64,000 nucleotides of DNA from Cognatiluteimonas sedimenti. GTDB taxonomy: Bacteria > Pseudomonadota > Gammaproteobacteria > Xanthomonadales > Xanthomonadaceae. The notes under the pieces were generated by a model. The model was given only the letters and a program-made list of their open reading frames with translations, made no database searches and was not told the origin of the DNA. Both the position numbers and the translations under genes were made by a program. Positions 45,258 through 54,164 of the stretch are shown piece after piece. Location of the stretch: NCBI RefSeq assembly GCF_022808325.1, contig NZ_JALGCL010000001.1:539780-603779 (forward strand), given 5' to 3'. Position 1 is the first letter of the stretch. Every line of letters starts with the position of its first letter.

Positions 45258-46538
45258 ATGACCGAGCTTGCCACCGACGCATATGCACTGGCCCAGGACG
45301 CCGCCGATCCGTTGTCGGCGCTGCGCGGCCAGTTCCACCTTCCACGCCATCGCGATGGCGAACAAGCCTATTTCTGCGGCAATTCGCTCGGCCTGCAGCC
45401 CATGGGCGCGCGCGCGGTGGTCGACGAGGTGATGGACAAGTGGGCGCGCGAGGCGGTCGAGGGGCATTTCCTGCAGCCGGCACCGTGGATGCCGTACCAC
45501 GAACTCGTCCGCGACGGGCTCGCGCAGGTGGTCGGCGCGCAGCCAACCGAGGTGGTGGCGATGAACTCGCTGACCGCCAACCTGCATCTGATGATGGTGG
45601 GTTTCTACCGGCCCACGCGCGAGCGACCGGCGATCCTGATGGAAGCCGGCGCGTTCCCGTCCGACCGCTACGCGCTGGAATCGCAGGTGCGCTTCCACGG
45701 CTTCGACCCGGCGACCGACCTGATCGAGGTCGAGCCGGATGCAGCCGAGGGCACCTTTTCGATGACGGCGATCGAGCGCGCGATCGCCGTGCACGGTCCA
45801 CGGCTGGCGCTGGTGCTGTGGCCAGGCGTGCAGTACCGCACCGGGCAGGCCTTCGACCTCGCCGAAATCGCGCGGCTGGGCCATGCCGCGGACGCGGTGG
45901 TCGGCTTCGACCTCGCCCACGGCGTCGGCAACCTGCCGCTGCGCCTGCACGACGCCGATGCCGACTTCGCGGTCTGGTGCCACTACAAGTACATGAACTC
46001 CGGACCCGGCGCGGTCGGCGGCTGCTTCGTGCATGCGCGCCATGCCAACACCGGCCGTCCGCGTTTCGCCGGTTGGTGGGGCCATGACCAGTCCTCGCGC
46101 TTCCGCATGGGTCCGGACTTCGTGCCCACGCCCGGCGCCGACGGCTGGCAGCTCAGCAACCCGCCGATCCTCGGGCTGGCGCCGCTGCGCGCGTCGCTGG
46201 ACCTGTTCGCGCGCGCGGGCGGCATGCAGGCGCTGCGCGAGCGCTCGCTGCGGCTCACCGGCTACCTGGAAGCGCTGATCGACCAGCGCCTGGCCGACAC
46301 CCTGCGCATCGTCACCCCGCGCGATCCCGCGCAACGCGGCGCCCAGCTCTCGCTGCGCGTGGCCGGCGGCCGCGAACGCGGCCGCGCGCTGTTCGAACAC
46401 CTGGAAGCCAACGGCATCGTCGGCGACTGGCGCGAACCCGACGTGATCCGCATCTCGCCCGCCCCGCTCTACAACAGCCACGCCGACATCCTGCGCTTCG
46501 TGCGCGGCGTCGAGGCCTGGCGCGGGGAAAGCCGGTGA
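45258..46538 (+). CDS. kynU: Kynureninase
   Basis: A 426-residue PLP enzyme that splits 3-hydroxykynurenine into 3-hydroxyanthranilate and alanine. The N-terminal block AYFCGNSLGLQP, Asp218 (GFDLAHGVGN) and the PLP lysine Lys244 (CHYKYMNSGPG) are present, as is the VGWWGH-like GWWGHDQSSRF segment. The next gene overlaps by 4 bases (GTGA). The reduced spacer upstream contains a REP-like unit, so expression could partly be separate from the genes before it. Confidence 0.97.
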   Translation: MTELATDAYALAQDAADPLSALRGQFHLPRHRDGEQAYFCGNSLGLQPMGARAVVDEVMDKWAREAVEGHFLQPAPWMPYHELVRDGLAQVVGAQPTEVVAMNSLTANLHLMMVGFYRPTRERPAILMEAGAFPSDRYALESQVRFHGFDPATDLIEVEPDAAEGTFSMTAIERAIAVHGPRLALVLWPGVQYRTGQAFDLAEIARLGHAADAVVGFDLAHGVGNLPLRLHDADADFAVWCHYKYMNSGPGAVGGCFVHARHANTGRPRFAGWWGHDQSSRFRMGPDFVPTPGADGWQLSNPPILGLAPLRASLDLFARAGGMQALRERSLRLTGYLEALIDQRLADTLRIVTPRDPAQRGAQLSLRVAGGRERGRALFEHLEANGIVGDWREPDVIRISPAPLYNSHADILRFVRGVEAWRGESR

Positions 46539-47896
46539 AGCCGGAGGGCTCGCTCACCATCGTCGGCGCCGGGCTTGCGGGCGCGCTGCTGGCGACCCTG
46601 CTGGCGCGCCGTGGCTGGCAGGTGGACGTGTTCGAACGCCGCGGCGACCCGCGCCTGTTCGGCTACGCCGGCGGGCGCTCGATCAACCTTGCGCTGGCAG
46701 AGCGCGGCCTGCATGCGCTGCGCCAGGCCGACGCCGATGGCGCGGTGCTGGAACGCGCGGTGATGATGCGCGGGCGCATGGTGCACCCGCTGCATGGGCA
46801 GCCGCAGCTGCAGCGTTACGGCCGCGACGACAGCGAAGTGATCTGGTCGGTCAGCCGCGGCGAGCTCAACGTCAGCCTCATCGATGCCGCCGAAGCCGCC
46901 GGTGCGCGGCTGCATTTCGACCGCGGCCTGGAGTCGGTCGATTTCGCCGCCCACAGTGCCCGTTTCCGCGGCGACGCACGACCGCATCCGTTCACCGCCC
47001 TGCTCGGCTGCGACGGCGCCGGGTCCACCCTGCGCGCGCAGATGGCGCGCCATGCCGACCTCGGCGAGCGCACGGACTGGCTGGAGCACGGCTACAAGGA
47101 GCTGGAAATCCCCCCGGCGCGGGACGGCGGCTTCCGGATCGAGCCGAACGCACTGCACATCTGGCCACGCGGCCGCTACATGTGCATCGCCCTGCCCAAC
47201 GACGAGAAGACGTTCACCGTCACCCTGTTCATGGCGCTGCACGCCGATGGCAGCGGCGACCCGGATTTCGATTCGGTCGCCAGCGGTGCGCAGGCGCGTG
47301 CACTGTTCGAACGCGAGTTCGCCGACACCCTGCCGCTGATCCCGGAGCTGGAGCACGACTACGAAGCCAATCCGACCGGCAGCCTGGCCACCCTCCGGCT
47401 CGAACGCTGGCACCTGGGTGGCGATGCCGTGCTGCTGGGCGACGCCGCGCATGCGATGGTGCCGTTCCACGGCCAGGGCATGAACTGCGCGTTCGAGGAC
47501 TGCGTGGCGCTGGCCCGGCACGTCGATGCGGCGCCCGACCTGGCCGCCGCCTTCGCCGCGTTCGCGGCGCAACGCATGCCCGATGCCGCCGCCATCCAGC
47601 AGATGGCGCTGGAGAACTACATCGAGATGCGCGACCTGGTCGACGACCCCGCCTTCCTGCTCCAGCGCGCGCTGGAACGGGCTTTGCAGGAACGCCACCC
47701 CGGCCGCTTCGTGCCGCACTACGCGATGGTGACCTTCATGCGCATCCCGTATTCGCTGGCACTGGAACGCAGCGAGGTCCAGCGCGGCATCCTGGTCGCC
47801 GCCACCCGCGGCCTGGACTCGCTCGATGGCGTGGACTGGGCGGCGGTCGATGCCGAGGTCGAGCGCCTGCTCGCCCCGCTGGTCGACGCCGCATGA
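46535..47896 (+). CDS. kmo: Kynurenine 3-monooxygenase
   Basis: A 453-residue FAD-dependent hydroxylase that makes 3-hydroxykynurenine. The FAD motif IVGAGLAGALLATLLARRG opens the protein; GGRSINLALAERGL is the family signature and LGDAAHAMVPFHGQGMNCAFEDC is the second FAD-binding block. Translation starts with GTG at 46535, overlapping the kynU stop. Bacterial forms lack the C-terminal membrane anchor, as here. It is the last gene of the pathway operon; sbcB begins 42 bases later. Confidence 0.97.
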   Translation: MKPEGSLTIVGAGLAGALLATLLARRGWQVDVFERRGDPRLFGYAGGRSINLALAERGLHALRQADADGAVLERAVMMRGRMVHPLHGQPQLQRYGRDDSEVIWSVSRGELNVSLIDAAEAAGARLHFDRGLESVDFAAHSARFRGDARPHPFTALLGCDGAGSTLRAQMARHADLGERTDWLEHGYKELEIPPARDGGFRIEPNALHIWPRGRYMCIALPNDEKTFTVTLFMALHADGSGDPDFDSVASGAQARALFEREFADTLPLIPELEHDYEANPTGSLATLRLERWHLGGDAVLLGDAAHAMVPFHGQGMNCAFEDCVALARHVDAAPDLAAAFAAFAAQRMPDAAAIQQMALENYIEMRDLVDDPAFLLQRALERALQERHPGRFVPHYAMVTFMRIPYSLALERSEVQRGILVAATRGLDSLDGVDWAAVDAEVERLLAPLVDAA

Positions 47897-47938
47897 GTCG
47901 CAGCCGGTGAGCCGCGCCGGTGCCAGGGTGGCTGCGGC

Positions 47939-49405
47939 ATGAATCCCAGCTTCCTGTTCTACGACCTGGAGACCTTCGGCAGCGACCCCCGGCGTTCGCG
48001 CATCGCGCAGTTCGCCGCGATCCGCACCGACGAGGCCCTGCGCGAGATCGACGACCCGATCAGCTTCTTCGTGCAGCCGGCGGAGGACCTGCTGCCCTCG
48101 CCCGGCGCCACCCTGGTCACCGGCATCACCCCGCAGCAGGCGCTGCGCGACGGGGTCAACGAGGCCGCGGCCTTCGCCCGCATCTTCGAGGAAATGGCGC
48201 GGCCGCAGACCTGCACGCTGGGCTACAACTCCCTGCGCTTCGACGACGAATTCGTGCGCAACGGCCTGTTCCGCAACTTCCACGACGCCTACGAGCGCGA
48301 ATGGAAAGGGGGCAACCGCCGCTGGGACCTGCTCGACGTGATGCGGCTGGCGCATGCCCTGCGCCCCGATGGCATCGAATGGCCACGGCGCGAGGACGGC
48401 GCCACCTCGTTCAGGCTCGAGCACCTCGCCACCGCCAATGGCGTGCGCACCGGCGATGCGCACGAGGCGCTGTCGGACGTGCGCGCGCTGATCGGGCTGG
48501 CGCGCAGGCTGCGCGAATCCCAGCCCAGGCTCTGGGAGTACGCCCTGTGCCTGCGCGACAAGCGCCAGGCGGCGCAACTGCTCGACTGCGTGGCGATGGC
48601 TCCCGTGCTGCACGTATCGCAGCGCTACCCGGCCTCGCGCCTGTGCGCGGCCGCGGTGGCACCGCTGGCGCGGCATCCGCGGATCGACAGCCGGGTGGTG
48701 GTGTTCGACCTCGACAGCGAGCCGGAGGCGGTGCTCGACCTCGACGCCGACACGATCGCCGCGCGCCTGTACCTGCGCGCCGACCAGTTGCCTGAAGGCC
48801 AGCCCCGGATCCCGCTCAAGGAGGTCCACCTCAACCGCTGCCCGGCGCTGGTCGCGTGGAGCCACCTGCGCGGGGCGGATTTCGAACGACTGGCGATCGA
48901 CCCGGCACTGGCCGAATCGCGCGCCGCGCGCCTGCGCGCCGCCGGCCCGGCACTGGCCGAAAAGATCCGCCGCGTGTACGCCGTGGAGCGCGAACCGGGC
49001 GGACCCGCGGACGTGGATGCCTCGCTGTACGACGGCTTCGTCAACGACGGCGACAAGCGCCGCTGCGCCGACGTGCGGGCGACACCACCGCAGGCGCTCG
49101 CCAGCCGCGACTTCGGCTTCGCCGACACGCGCCTGCCGGAGCTGCTGTTCCGTTACCGCGCCCGCAACTGGCCGCAACTGCTGTCCGCCTCCGAGCGGCA
49201 GCGCTGGGACGACTGGCGCCGGGCCCGGCTGCAGCCAGGCTCCGGACTCGCCGACCCCGACCTGGGCGGATTCGACGCCGAACTGGCGGCGATGCGCGCA
49301 CTCCACGCCGGCGACCCCGGCAAGCTGGCACTGTTGCAGGCGCTGGACGACTGGCGTGCCGACCTGCTCCCGCGCGAGCGGCCTTCGCAGGAACGGCAGT
49401 CGTAG
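47939..49405 (+). CDS. sbcB: Exodeoxyribonuclease I
   Basis: A 488-residue 3'-5' single-strand DNA exonuclease acting in recombination and mismatch repair. The DEDD catalytic residues lie in FYDLETFGSDPRRSRIAQFA, GYNSLRFDDEFVRNGL and THEALSD-like AHEALSDVRALIGLA. The SH3-like and C-terminal helical domains (CPALVAWSHL, YDGFVNDGDKRRC, FRYRARNWPQLLS) follow in normal order. It probably has its own role apart from the kynurenine genes it follows. Confidence 0.96.
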   Translation: MNPSFLFYDLETFGSDPRRSRIAQFAAIRTDEALREIDDPISFFVQPAEDLLPSPGATLVTGITPQQALRDGVNEAAAFARIFEEMARPQTCTLGYNSLRFDDEFVRNGLFRNFHDAYEREWKGGNRRWDLLDVMRLAHALRPDGIEWPRREDGATSFRLEHLATANGVRTGDAHEALSDVRALIGLARRLRESQPRLWEYALCLRDKRQAAQLLDCVAMAPVLHVSQRYPASRLCAAAVAPLARHPRIDSRVVVFDLDSEPEAVLDLDADTIAARLYLRADQLPEGQPRIPLKEVHLNRCPALVAWSHLRGADFERLAIDPALAESRAARLRAAGPALAEKIRRVYAVEREPGGPADVDASLYDGFVNDGDKRRCADVRATPPQALASRDFGFADTRLPELLFRYRARNWPQLLSASERQRWDDWRRARLQPGSGLADPDLGGFDAELAAMRALHAGDPGKLALLQALDDWRADLLPRERPSQERQS

Positions 49406-49417
49406 GAAGCCGCAGTC

Positions 49418-49440
49418 GTAGGAGCGGCTTGCAGCCGCGA
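49418..49440. repeat. Single REP-like unit, gtaggagcggcttgcagccgcg variant
   Basis: GTAGGAGCGGCTTGCAGCCG is a one-base-longer loop variant of the family, located 13 bases after sbcB. An incomplete copy cgtaggaagccgcag precedes it. Confidence 0.8.
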
Positions 49441-49532
49441 GCTCATGGGCGCCAACGCCAGCCGACCGGATGACACAGCGCGCGGCGGCGCGTCGCACGC
49501 GGGGGTTGCCGGGCCCGGTCGCCGCGCCCTCC

Positions 49533-49538
49533 TACAAT
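49533..49538 (+). promoter_or_regulatory. Putative -10 element of the DUF2461 gene
   Basis: TACAAT stands 7 bases before the ATG at 49546. A TTGCCG upstream is too far away (21 bases) to be a good -35. Confidence 0.4.
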
Positions 49539-49545
49539 AGCCTCC

Positions 49546-50232
49546 ATGGCCAGCTACTTTTCCGACAAGTCCTTCCGCTTCCTGCGCGGGATCGCGCGCC
49601 ATAACGAGCGCGCATGGTTCCACGCGCGCAAGGCCGACTACGAGGCGCACGTGCAGGCGCCGTTCCAGCGCCTGCTCGGCGACCTGCAACCGGCGCTTGC
49701 GGCGATCAGCCCGCATTACCGCGCCGACCCGAAAGCGGTCGGCGGCTCGCTGTTCCGGATCCAGCGCGACACCCGCTTTTCCGGCGACAAGGCGCCGTAC
49801 AAGGGCTGGCAGGGCGCGCGCCTGTTCCACGAGCGCCGCCGTGAACTCGCGGCGCCGTCGTTCTACCTGCACCTGGAACCCGGCGGCTGCTTCGTCGGCG
49901 CCGGGCTCTGGCACCCGGAAACCCACACCCAGCGCCGCGTGCGCCAGTTCATCTTCGACAACCCCGGCAGCTGGGAAGCCGCCGCGCATGCGCCCGCATT
50001 CCGCCGCCGCTACGACCTGGGCAGCGACGACATGCTGGTGCGCACGCCGCACGGCTATCCATCCGACTTCGCCTTCATCGACGACCTGCGGCGCCGCAAC
50101 TTCACCGCCTTCCGCGCGGTCGACGATGCCACCATGACCGGCCCGCGGCTGCGCCAGCTCCTCGAAAAGGACCTGCAGGCGCTGGCGCCGTTCGTCGATT
50201 ACCTGTGCGCGTCGCTGGACCTGGAATTCTGA
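49546..50232 (+). CDS. DUF2461/TIGR02453 family protein
   Basis: A 228-residue conserved protein of unknown function. Family landmarks are FLRGIARHNERAWFHARKADYE near the N terminus, the RIQRDTRFSGDKAPYKGWQGAR block and FYLHLEPGGCFVGAGLWHPE in the centre. The conserved charged residues suggest a catalytic or nucleic-acid-related role, but none is established. It stands alone between sbcB and the DUF2939 gene. Confidence 0.9.
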   Translation: MASYFSDKSFRFLRGIARHNERAWFHARKADYEAHVQAPFQRLLGDLQPALAAISPHYRADPKAVGGSLFRIQRDTRFSGDKAPYKGWQGARLFHERRRELAAPSFYLHLEPGGCFVGAGLWHPETHTQRRVRQFIFDNPGSWEAAAHAPAFRRRYDLGSDDMLVRTPHGYPSDFAFIDDLRRRNFTAFRAVDDATMTGPRLRQLLEKDLQALAPFVDYLCASLDLEF

Positions 50233-50320
50233 GCGCGGGGGGCCGGCGCCGCCCGCGCCGGACCGGTTTGGCTGGCGTGCCGCGACCACTGCGTGAAGGC
50301 CTCGCGGCGGAAGCCATACC

Positions 50321-50326
50321 TACAAT
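50321..50326 (+). promoter_or_regulatory. Putative -10 element of the DUF2939 gene
   Basis: TACAAT would direct a start near 50333, leaving about 24 bases before the ATG at 50357. A TTG codon at exactly 50333 is in frame, but leaderless TTG starts are unlikely. Confidence 0.35.
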
Positions 50327-50356
50327 GCAGGCTTGTCGAACGTCGCCCGGATCGCC

Positions 50357-50887
50357 ATGAAGAAGTGGATCGCGTTGTTGCTGGTCGTGTTGCTGGTGCT
50401 GGCGGCCTACGTCGCCGCCGGTCCCTGGCTGACAGTGCGCGGGATCCGCAGCGCGATCAAGACGCAGGACGCCACGGCACTGTCGCGGCAAGTCGACTTC
50501 CCTGCGCTGCGCGCCAGCCTCAAGCACCAGCTCGGCAATCGCCTGGTCCGTGGCGTCGGCGCCGAAGCGCAGGCCAACCCGATCGCGGCGTTCGGCCTGA
50601 CGATCGCCACCGGCGTGATCAGCACCGCCGTCGACGGCATGGTCACGCCGCTTGGGTTGGCCGCGGTGATGGAAGGCCGCAAGGTCTGGAAGCAGGTCGG
50701 CGACGACTTCGCCCCCCCCGATCCAGCCGCGCCGGCGCCCGAACCATTGCACGACGCGAAATACCGCTACGAGTCGCCGTCGCGCTTCACCGCCACGATC
50801 CTGGACGAGGACGCGCGGCCGCTGGTGTTCGTGCTGACCCGCGACGGGCTGCGCTGGCGCCTGACCGACATCCGCCTGCCGCCCTAG
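50357..50887 (+). CDS. DUF2939 family membrane-anchored protein
   Basis: A 176-residue protein with an N-terminal membrane anchor (KKWIALLLVVLLVLAAYVAAG) and a soluble part on the other side. The phrase PWLTVRGIRSAIKTQDATAL-SRQVDFPALRASLK is typical of DUF2939. The C-terminal part carries FTATILDEDARPLVFVLTRDGLRWRL. No enzymatic role is known. ATG 50357 is preferred to the in-frame TTG at 50333 because it opens directly on the signal anchor. Confidence 0.85.
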   Translation: MKKWIALLLVVLLVLAAYVAAGPWLTVRGIRSAIKTQDATALSRQVDFPALRASLKHQLGNRLVRGVGAEAQANPIAAFGLTIATGVISTAVDGMVTPLGLAAVMEGRKVWKQVGDDFAPPDPAAPAPEPLHDAKYRYESPSRFTATILDEDARPLVFVLTRDGLRWRLTDIRLPP

Positions 50888-50930
50888 CGCGCCCCCCGCG
50901 CCCACGACATCGCATGCACGCGGCCTGGCC

Positions 50931-50936
50931 TAGGCT
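50931..50936 (+). promoter_or_regulatory. Putative -10 element of the glycosyltransferase gene
   Basis: TAGGCT lies 7 bases before the ATG at 50944, matching the leaderless arrangement seen elsewhere in the window. Confidence 0.35.
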
Positions 50937-50943
50937 CGCGCGG

Positions 50944-52002
50944 ATGAAGATCGCGCAGATCGCGCCGTTGTATGAAGCCGTTCCGCCCAGGCTCTATGGC
51001 GGGACCGAGCGCATCGTCGCCCACCTCAGCGACGCCCTGGTCGACCTCGGCCACGAAGTCACCCTGTTCTCGTCGGCCGACGCCCGCACCCACGCCACCC
51101 TGGTCCCGGTCCGCGACCAGGCGATCCGGCTCGACCCCGCGCCGCTGAAGTCCGACCTGGCCGCGCATCTGTCGATGCTGCATGAAGTGCGCCGGCGCGC
51201 GGACGAGTTCGACGTACTGCATTTCCACGTCGACCTGCTGCATTTCCCCCTCTTCCAGGGCCAGCCCGAACGCACCCTGACCACCCTGCACGGGCGGCTG
51301 GACCTCAAGGATCTCGCCGAGGCCTACCGCTGCTGGCCACACTTCCCGCTGGTGTCGATCTCCGACCACCAGCGCCGGCCGCTGCGCTTCGTCAACTGGC
51401 GCGGCACGGTCTACCACGGCATGCCGAAGCGCCTGTATCCGTTTTCGCCGTGCGCGGCTGGCGGCTACCTTGCGTTCCTCGGCCGGATTTCGCCGGAAAA
51501 GCGCCCCGACCGCGCCATCGCCATCGCGCGTGCCACCGGCCTGAAGTTGAAGATCGCCGCGAAGGTCGACGCCGCGGACCGCGCCTACTTCCACGAAAGG
51601 ATCGAGCCGCTGCTGGACGACCCGCTGGTGGAGTTCATCGGCGAGATCGGCGACGCGGACAAGCCGCGCTTCCTCGGCGACGCGATCGCGCTGCTGTTCC
51701 CGATCGACTGGCCGGAGCCGTTCGGCCTGGTGATGATCGAGGCGATGGCCTGCGGCACCCCGGTGGTGGCCTGGAACTGCGGTTCGGTACCCGAGGTGGT
51801 GGAAGACGGCATCAGCGGGCGCGTGGTCGACTCGCTCGCGGCCGCCATCGCGGCGGTCGACGAAGTCGCCGGCTACGACCGGCAGCGCATCCGTGCCACG
51901 TACGAACGCCGCTTCTCGGCGACCGCCATGGCACGCGGCTACGAGGCGCTCTATGGGCAGCACAGTCCCGGCAACCACGTCCGCGTCCGCCACAGTGCCT
52001 GA
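50944..52002 (+). CDS. Glycosyltransferase family 4 protein
   Basis: A 352-residue GT-B fold enzyme. The acceptor domain starts MKIAQIAPLYEAVPPRLYGG and TERIVAHLSDALVDLGHEVTLF; the donor domain has FLGRISPEKRPDRAIAIA, the E(x7)E motif EPFGLVMIEAMACGTPVVAW, and a VPEVVEDGISGRVVDS phosphate-binding part. It is predicted to use a nucleotide sugar. Its end overlaps the following glucosidase gene by 50 bases, so the two are probably one operon and may handle the same glucan or glucoside. Confidence 0.92.
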   Translation: MKIAQIAPLYEAVPPRLYGGTERIVAHLSDALVDLGHEVTLFSSADARTHATLVPVRDQAIRLDPAPLKSDLAAHLSMLHEVRRRADEFDVLHFHVDLLHFPLFQGQPERTLTTLHGRLDLKDLAEAYRCWPHFPLVSISDHQRRPLRFVNWRGTVYHGMPKRLYPFSPCAAGGYLAFLGRISPEKRPDRAIAIARATGLKLKIAAKVDAADRAYFHERIEPLLDDPLVEFIGEIGDADKPRFLGDAIALLFPIDWPEPFGLVMIEAMACGTPVVAWNCGSVPEVVEDGISGRVVDSLAAAIAAVDEVAGYDRQRIRATYERRFSATAMARGYEALYGQHSPGNHVRVRHSA

Positions 52003-54145
52003 GGGCCCGCCCCCTGCGCAGGCGGCCAGCGTGCAACCGGCGGCGACCGCTGCCTCGTTCACCACGCACGTGCTCAAGGACGGCGACAGCTTCCTGGTCG
52101 CCAATGCCTACGGCGACATCGAAGGCGACAGCGACGGCCTGTTCCACGACGACACCCGCCTGCTCTCGGTCAGTCGCCTGCGCATCGCCGGCTCGCGCCC
52201 GGAGATGCTCAGCGCTGCCGTCACCCGCGACAACGTGTTCTTCGTCGCCCACCTCACCAACCGGCCATTGCCGCCGTTGGGCGTGGACCCGGTCGCTTCG
52301 GGGCTGCTGCACGTGTCGCGCACGCGCTTCCTCAGCGGCAACCGGATGTACGAGCGCCTGCGTTTCCACAATTACGGACTGCAGCCCGTGCGCGCGCCGC
52401 TGCGGTTCGATTACGCCGCCGACTTCCGCGACATGTTCGAGGTGCGTGGCTGCGTGCGCGCCGAGCGCGGGCAACTGCTGCCGGTCGCGGTCGCGGAGGA
52501 TTCGCTGGCATTTTCCTACCGCGGGCTGGACGGTCGCCTGCGGCACTCGGTGGTGGCGTTCTCGCGGTGCCCTGCGTCGATCGACGCTGGTGGCGCGGTC
52601 TTCGACCTCGAACTTCCGTCCGGGGCCCACGACGAGCTGTTCATCGAAGTCGGGCTGGTGGCGCAGGACCCGCCATCGCTGCAGCGCTACCGCAACGCGG
52701 CGGCGCATGCGCGGCACCGGATGCGCGCGCGCCTGCGCCGTGGCGCGCGCGTGCGCAGCACCGGACCGCTGTTCGCCGACTGGATGCAACGCTCGCGCGC
52801 CGACCTCGCGCTGCTGACCAGCGACCTCGCCACCGGACCGTACCCGTACGCGGGCATTCCCTGGTTCTCGACGCCGTTCGGGCGCGACGCGGTGATCACC
52901 TCGCTGCAGGTGCTGTGGCTCAACCCGGGCATGGCGCGCGGCGTGCTCTCCTTCCTCGCCCAACACCAGGCCCACGAATCCTCCGCGTTCCTCGATTCGG
53001 CGCCGGGCAAGATCATGCACGAGACCCGAAAGGGCGAGATGGCGACGCTGCGGGAGCTGCCGTTCGGCCTGTATTACGGCGGCGTCGACACCACGCCGTT
53101 GTTCGTGATGCTGGCCGGGGCCCACGCCAGGCGGACCGGCGACCTGGATTTCATCGACCGGCTGTGGCCCGCGCTGCGCGCCGCCACCGACTGGATCGAG
53201 CGCACCTGCGACGCCAGCCCGTTCGGCCTGCTCGACTACGAGCGCGGAGCGGACAGCGGGCTGTCGAACCAGGGCTGGAAGGACAGCAGCGATTCGGTGT
53301 TCCACGCCGACGGCCGCATCCCGGCCGGGCCGATCGCGCTGGTGGAGGTGCAGGGTTACGCCTACGCCGCGCTGCTGGCGATGTCGGGACTGGCGCGGCG
53401 CCGCGGCGACGAAGAGCGCGCCGCGCACTGGCAGGCGCGCGCGCGCAGGCTGCAGGCGGCGGTGGAACGGCATTTCTGGATGCCCGAACGCGGCTACTAC
53501 GGCATCGCCCTCGACGGCGAAGGCGCGCTGTGCCGCGTGCGCGCCAGCAACGCGGGGCACCTGCTCTATGTCGGCCTGCCGGAACCGGCGCGCGCGGCGC
53601 AGGCGGCGGCGCAGCTCCTGGCACCGGATTTCGCCAGCGGCTGGGGGCTGCGCACGCTGGCCGAGGGTGAGGCGCGCTACAACCCGATGTCCTACCACAA
53701 CGGTTCGGTCTGGCCCCACGACACCGCGCTGTGCGCCGCCGGCATCGCCCGCTGCGGCGATCGCGAGGGCGCGCTGCGGCTGCTGCGCGCCATGTTCGAG
53801 ACCGCCTCGCACTTCGACATGCGCCTGCCGGAACTGTTCTGCGGGTTCGCGCGAAAGCATGGCAACGTACCGGTGTCCTACCCGGTCGCGTGCCTGCCGC
53901 AGGCCTGGGCGGCGGGCGCGGCATTCATGCTGTTGCAGGCGTGCCTGGGCGTCGAGGTCGACGGCCATGACGGGGTGATCCGCGTGCAGCGTCCCAGCCT
54001 GCCCCTGGGCGTGGACCAGGTTTCGATACGCAGGCTGGAAGTGGGAGAACGCGAAGTCGACCTCGTGTTCCAGCGCAGCGGCGGGCACGTCCTGGCCTTC
54101 ACCGAAGGCCGCGACGCCGGCAGGGTGCCGGTCCACGCCCTGTAG
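51953..54145 (+). CDS. Amylo-alpha-1,6-glucosidase / glycogen debranching-type protein
   Basis: A 730-residue protein with an N-terminal 'glycogen debranching enzyme, bacterial/archaeal' domain (about residues 35-230, FTTHVLKDGDSFLVANAYGD) and a C-terminal (alpha/alpha)6 glucosidase domain (about 270-720). Likely catalytic stretches are PWFSTPFGRDAVITSLQVLW, GLSNQGWKDSSDSVFHADGR and MSYHNGSVWPHDTALCAAGI. The first ~30 residues are low-complexity. ATG 51953 is the best start. Related proteins act on glycogen branches or on small glucosides and glycosyl-glycerate compounds. The overlap with a GT4 gene favours a small glucoside system. Confidence 0.88.
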   Translation: MGSTVPATTSASATVPEGPPPAQAASVQPAATAASFTTHVLKDGDSFLVANAYGDIEGDSDGLFHDDTRLLSVSRLRIAGSRPEMLSAAVTRDNVFFVAHLTNRPLPPLGVDPVASGLLHVSRTRFLSGNRMYERLRFHNYGLQPVRAPLRFDYAADFRDMFEVRGCVRAERGQLLPVAVAEDSLAFSYRGLDGRLRHSVVAFSRCPASIDAGGAVFDLELPSGAHDELFIEVGLVAQDPPSLQRYRNAAAHARHRMRARLRRGARVRSTGPLFADWMQRSRADLALLTSDLATGPYPYAGIPWFSTPFGRDAVITSLQVLWLNPGMARGVLSFLAQHQAHESSAFLDSAPGKIMHETRKGEMATLRELPFGLYYGGVDTTPLFVMLAGAHARRTGDLDFIDRLWPALRAATDWIERTCDASPFGLLDYERGADSGLSNQGWKDSSDSVFHADGRIPAGPIALVEVQGYAYAALLAMSGLARRRGDEERAAHWQARARRLQAAVERHFWMPERGYYGIALDGEGALCRVRASNAGHLLYVGLPEPARAAQAAAQLLAPDFASGWGLRTLAEGEARYNPMSYHNGSVWPHDTALCAAGIARCGDREGALRLLRAMFETASHFDMRLPELFCGFARKHGNVPVSYPVACLPQAWAAGAAFMLLQACLGVEVDGHDGVIRVQRPSLPLGVDQVSIRRLEVGEREVDLVFQRSGGHVLAFTEGRDAGRVPVHAL

Positions 54146-54164
54146 CGGCGGGCCAGGCCTGGGG

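Noticed and set aside
41925..46481. Very long open frame on the minus strand across the kynurenine genes (over 1500 codons)
   Set aside because: It is antisense to genes with clear families and catalytic residues. It has low-complexity His/Gln/Arg-rich sequence, as expected from the shadow frame of GC-rich coding DNA.
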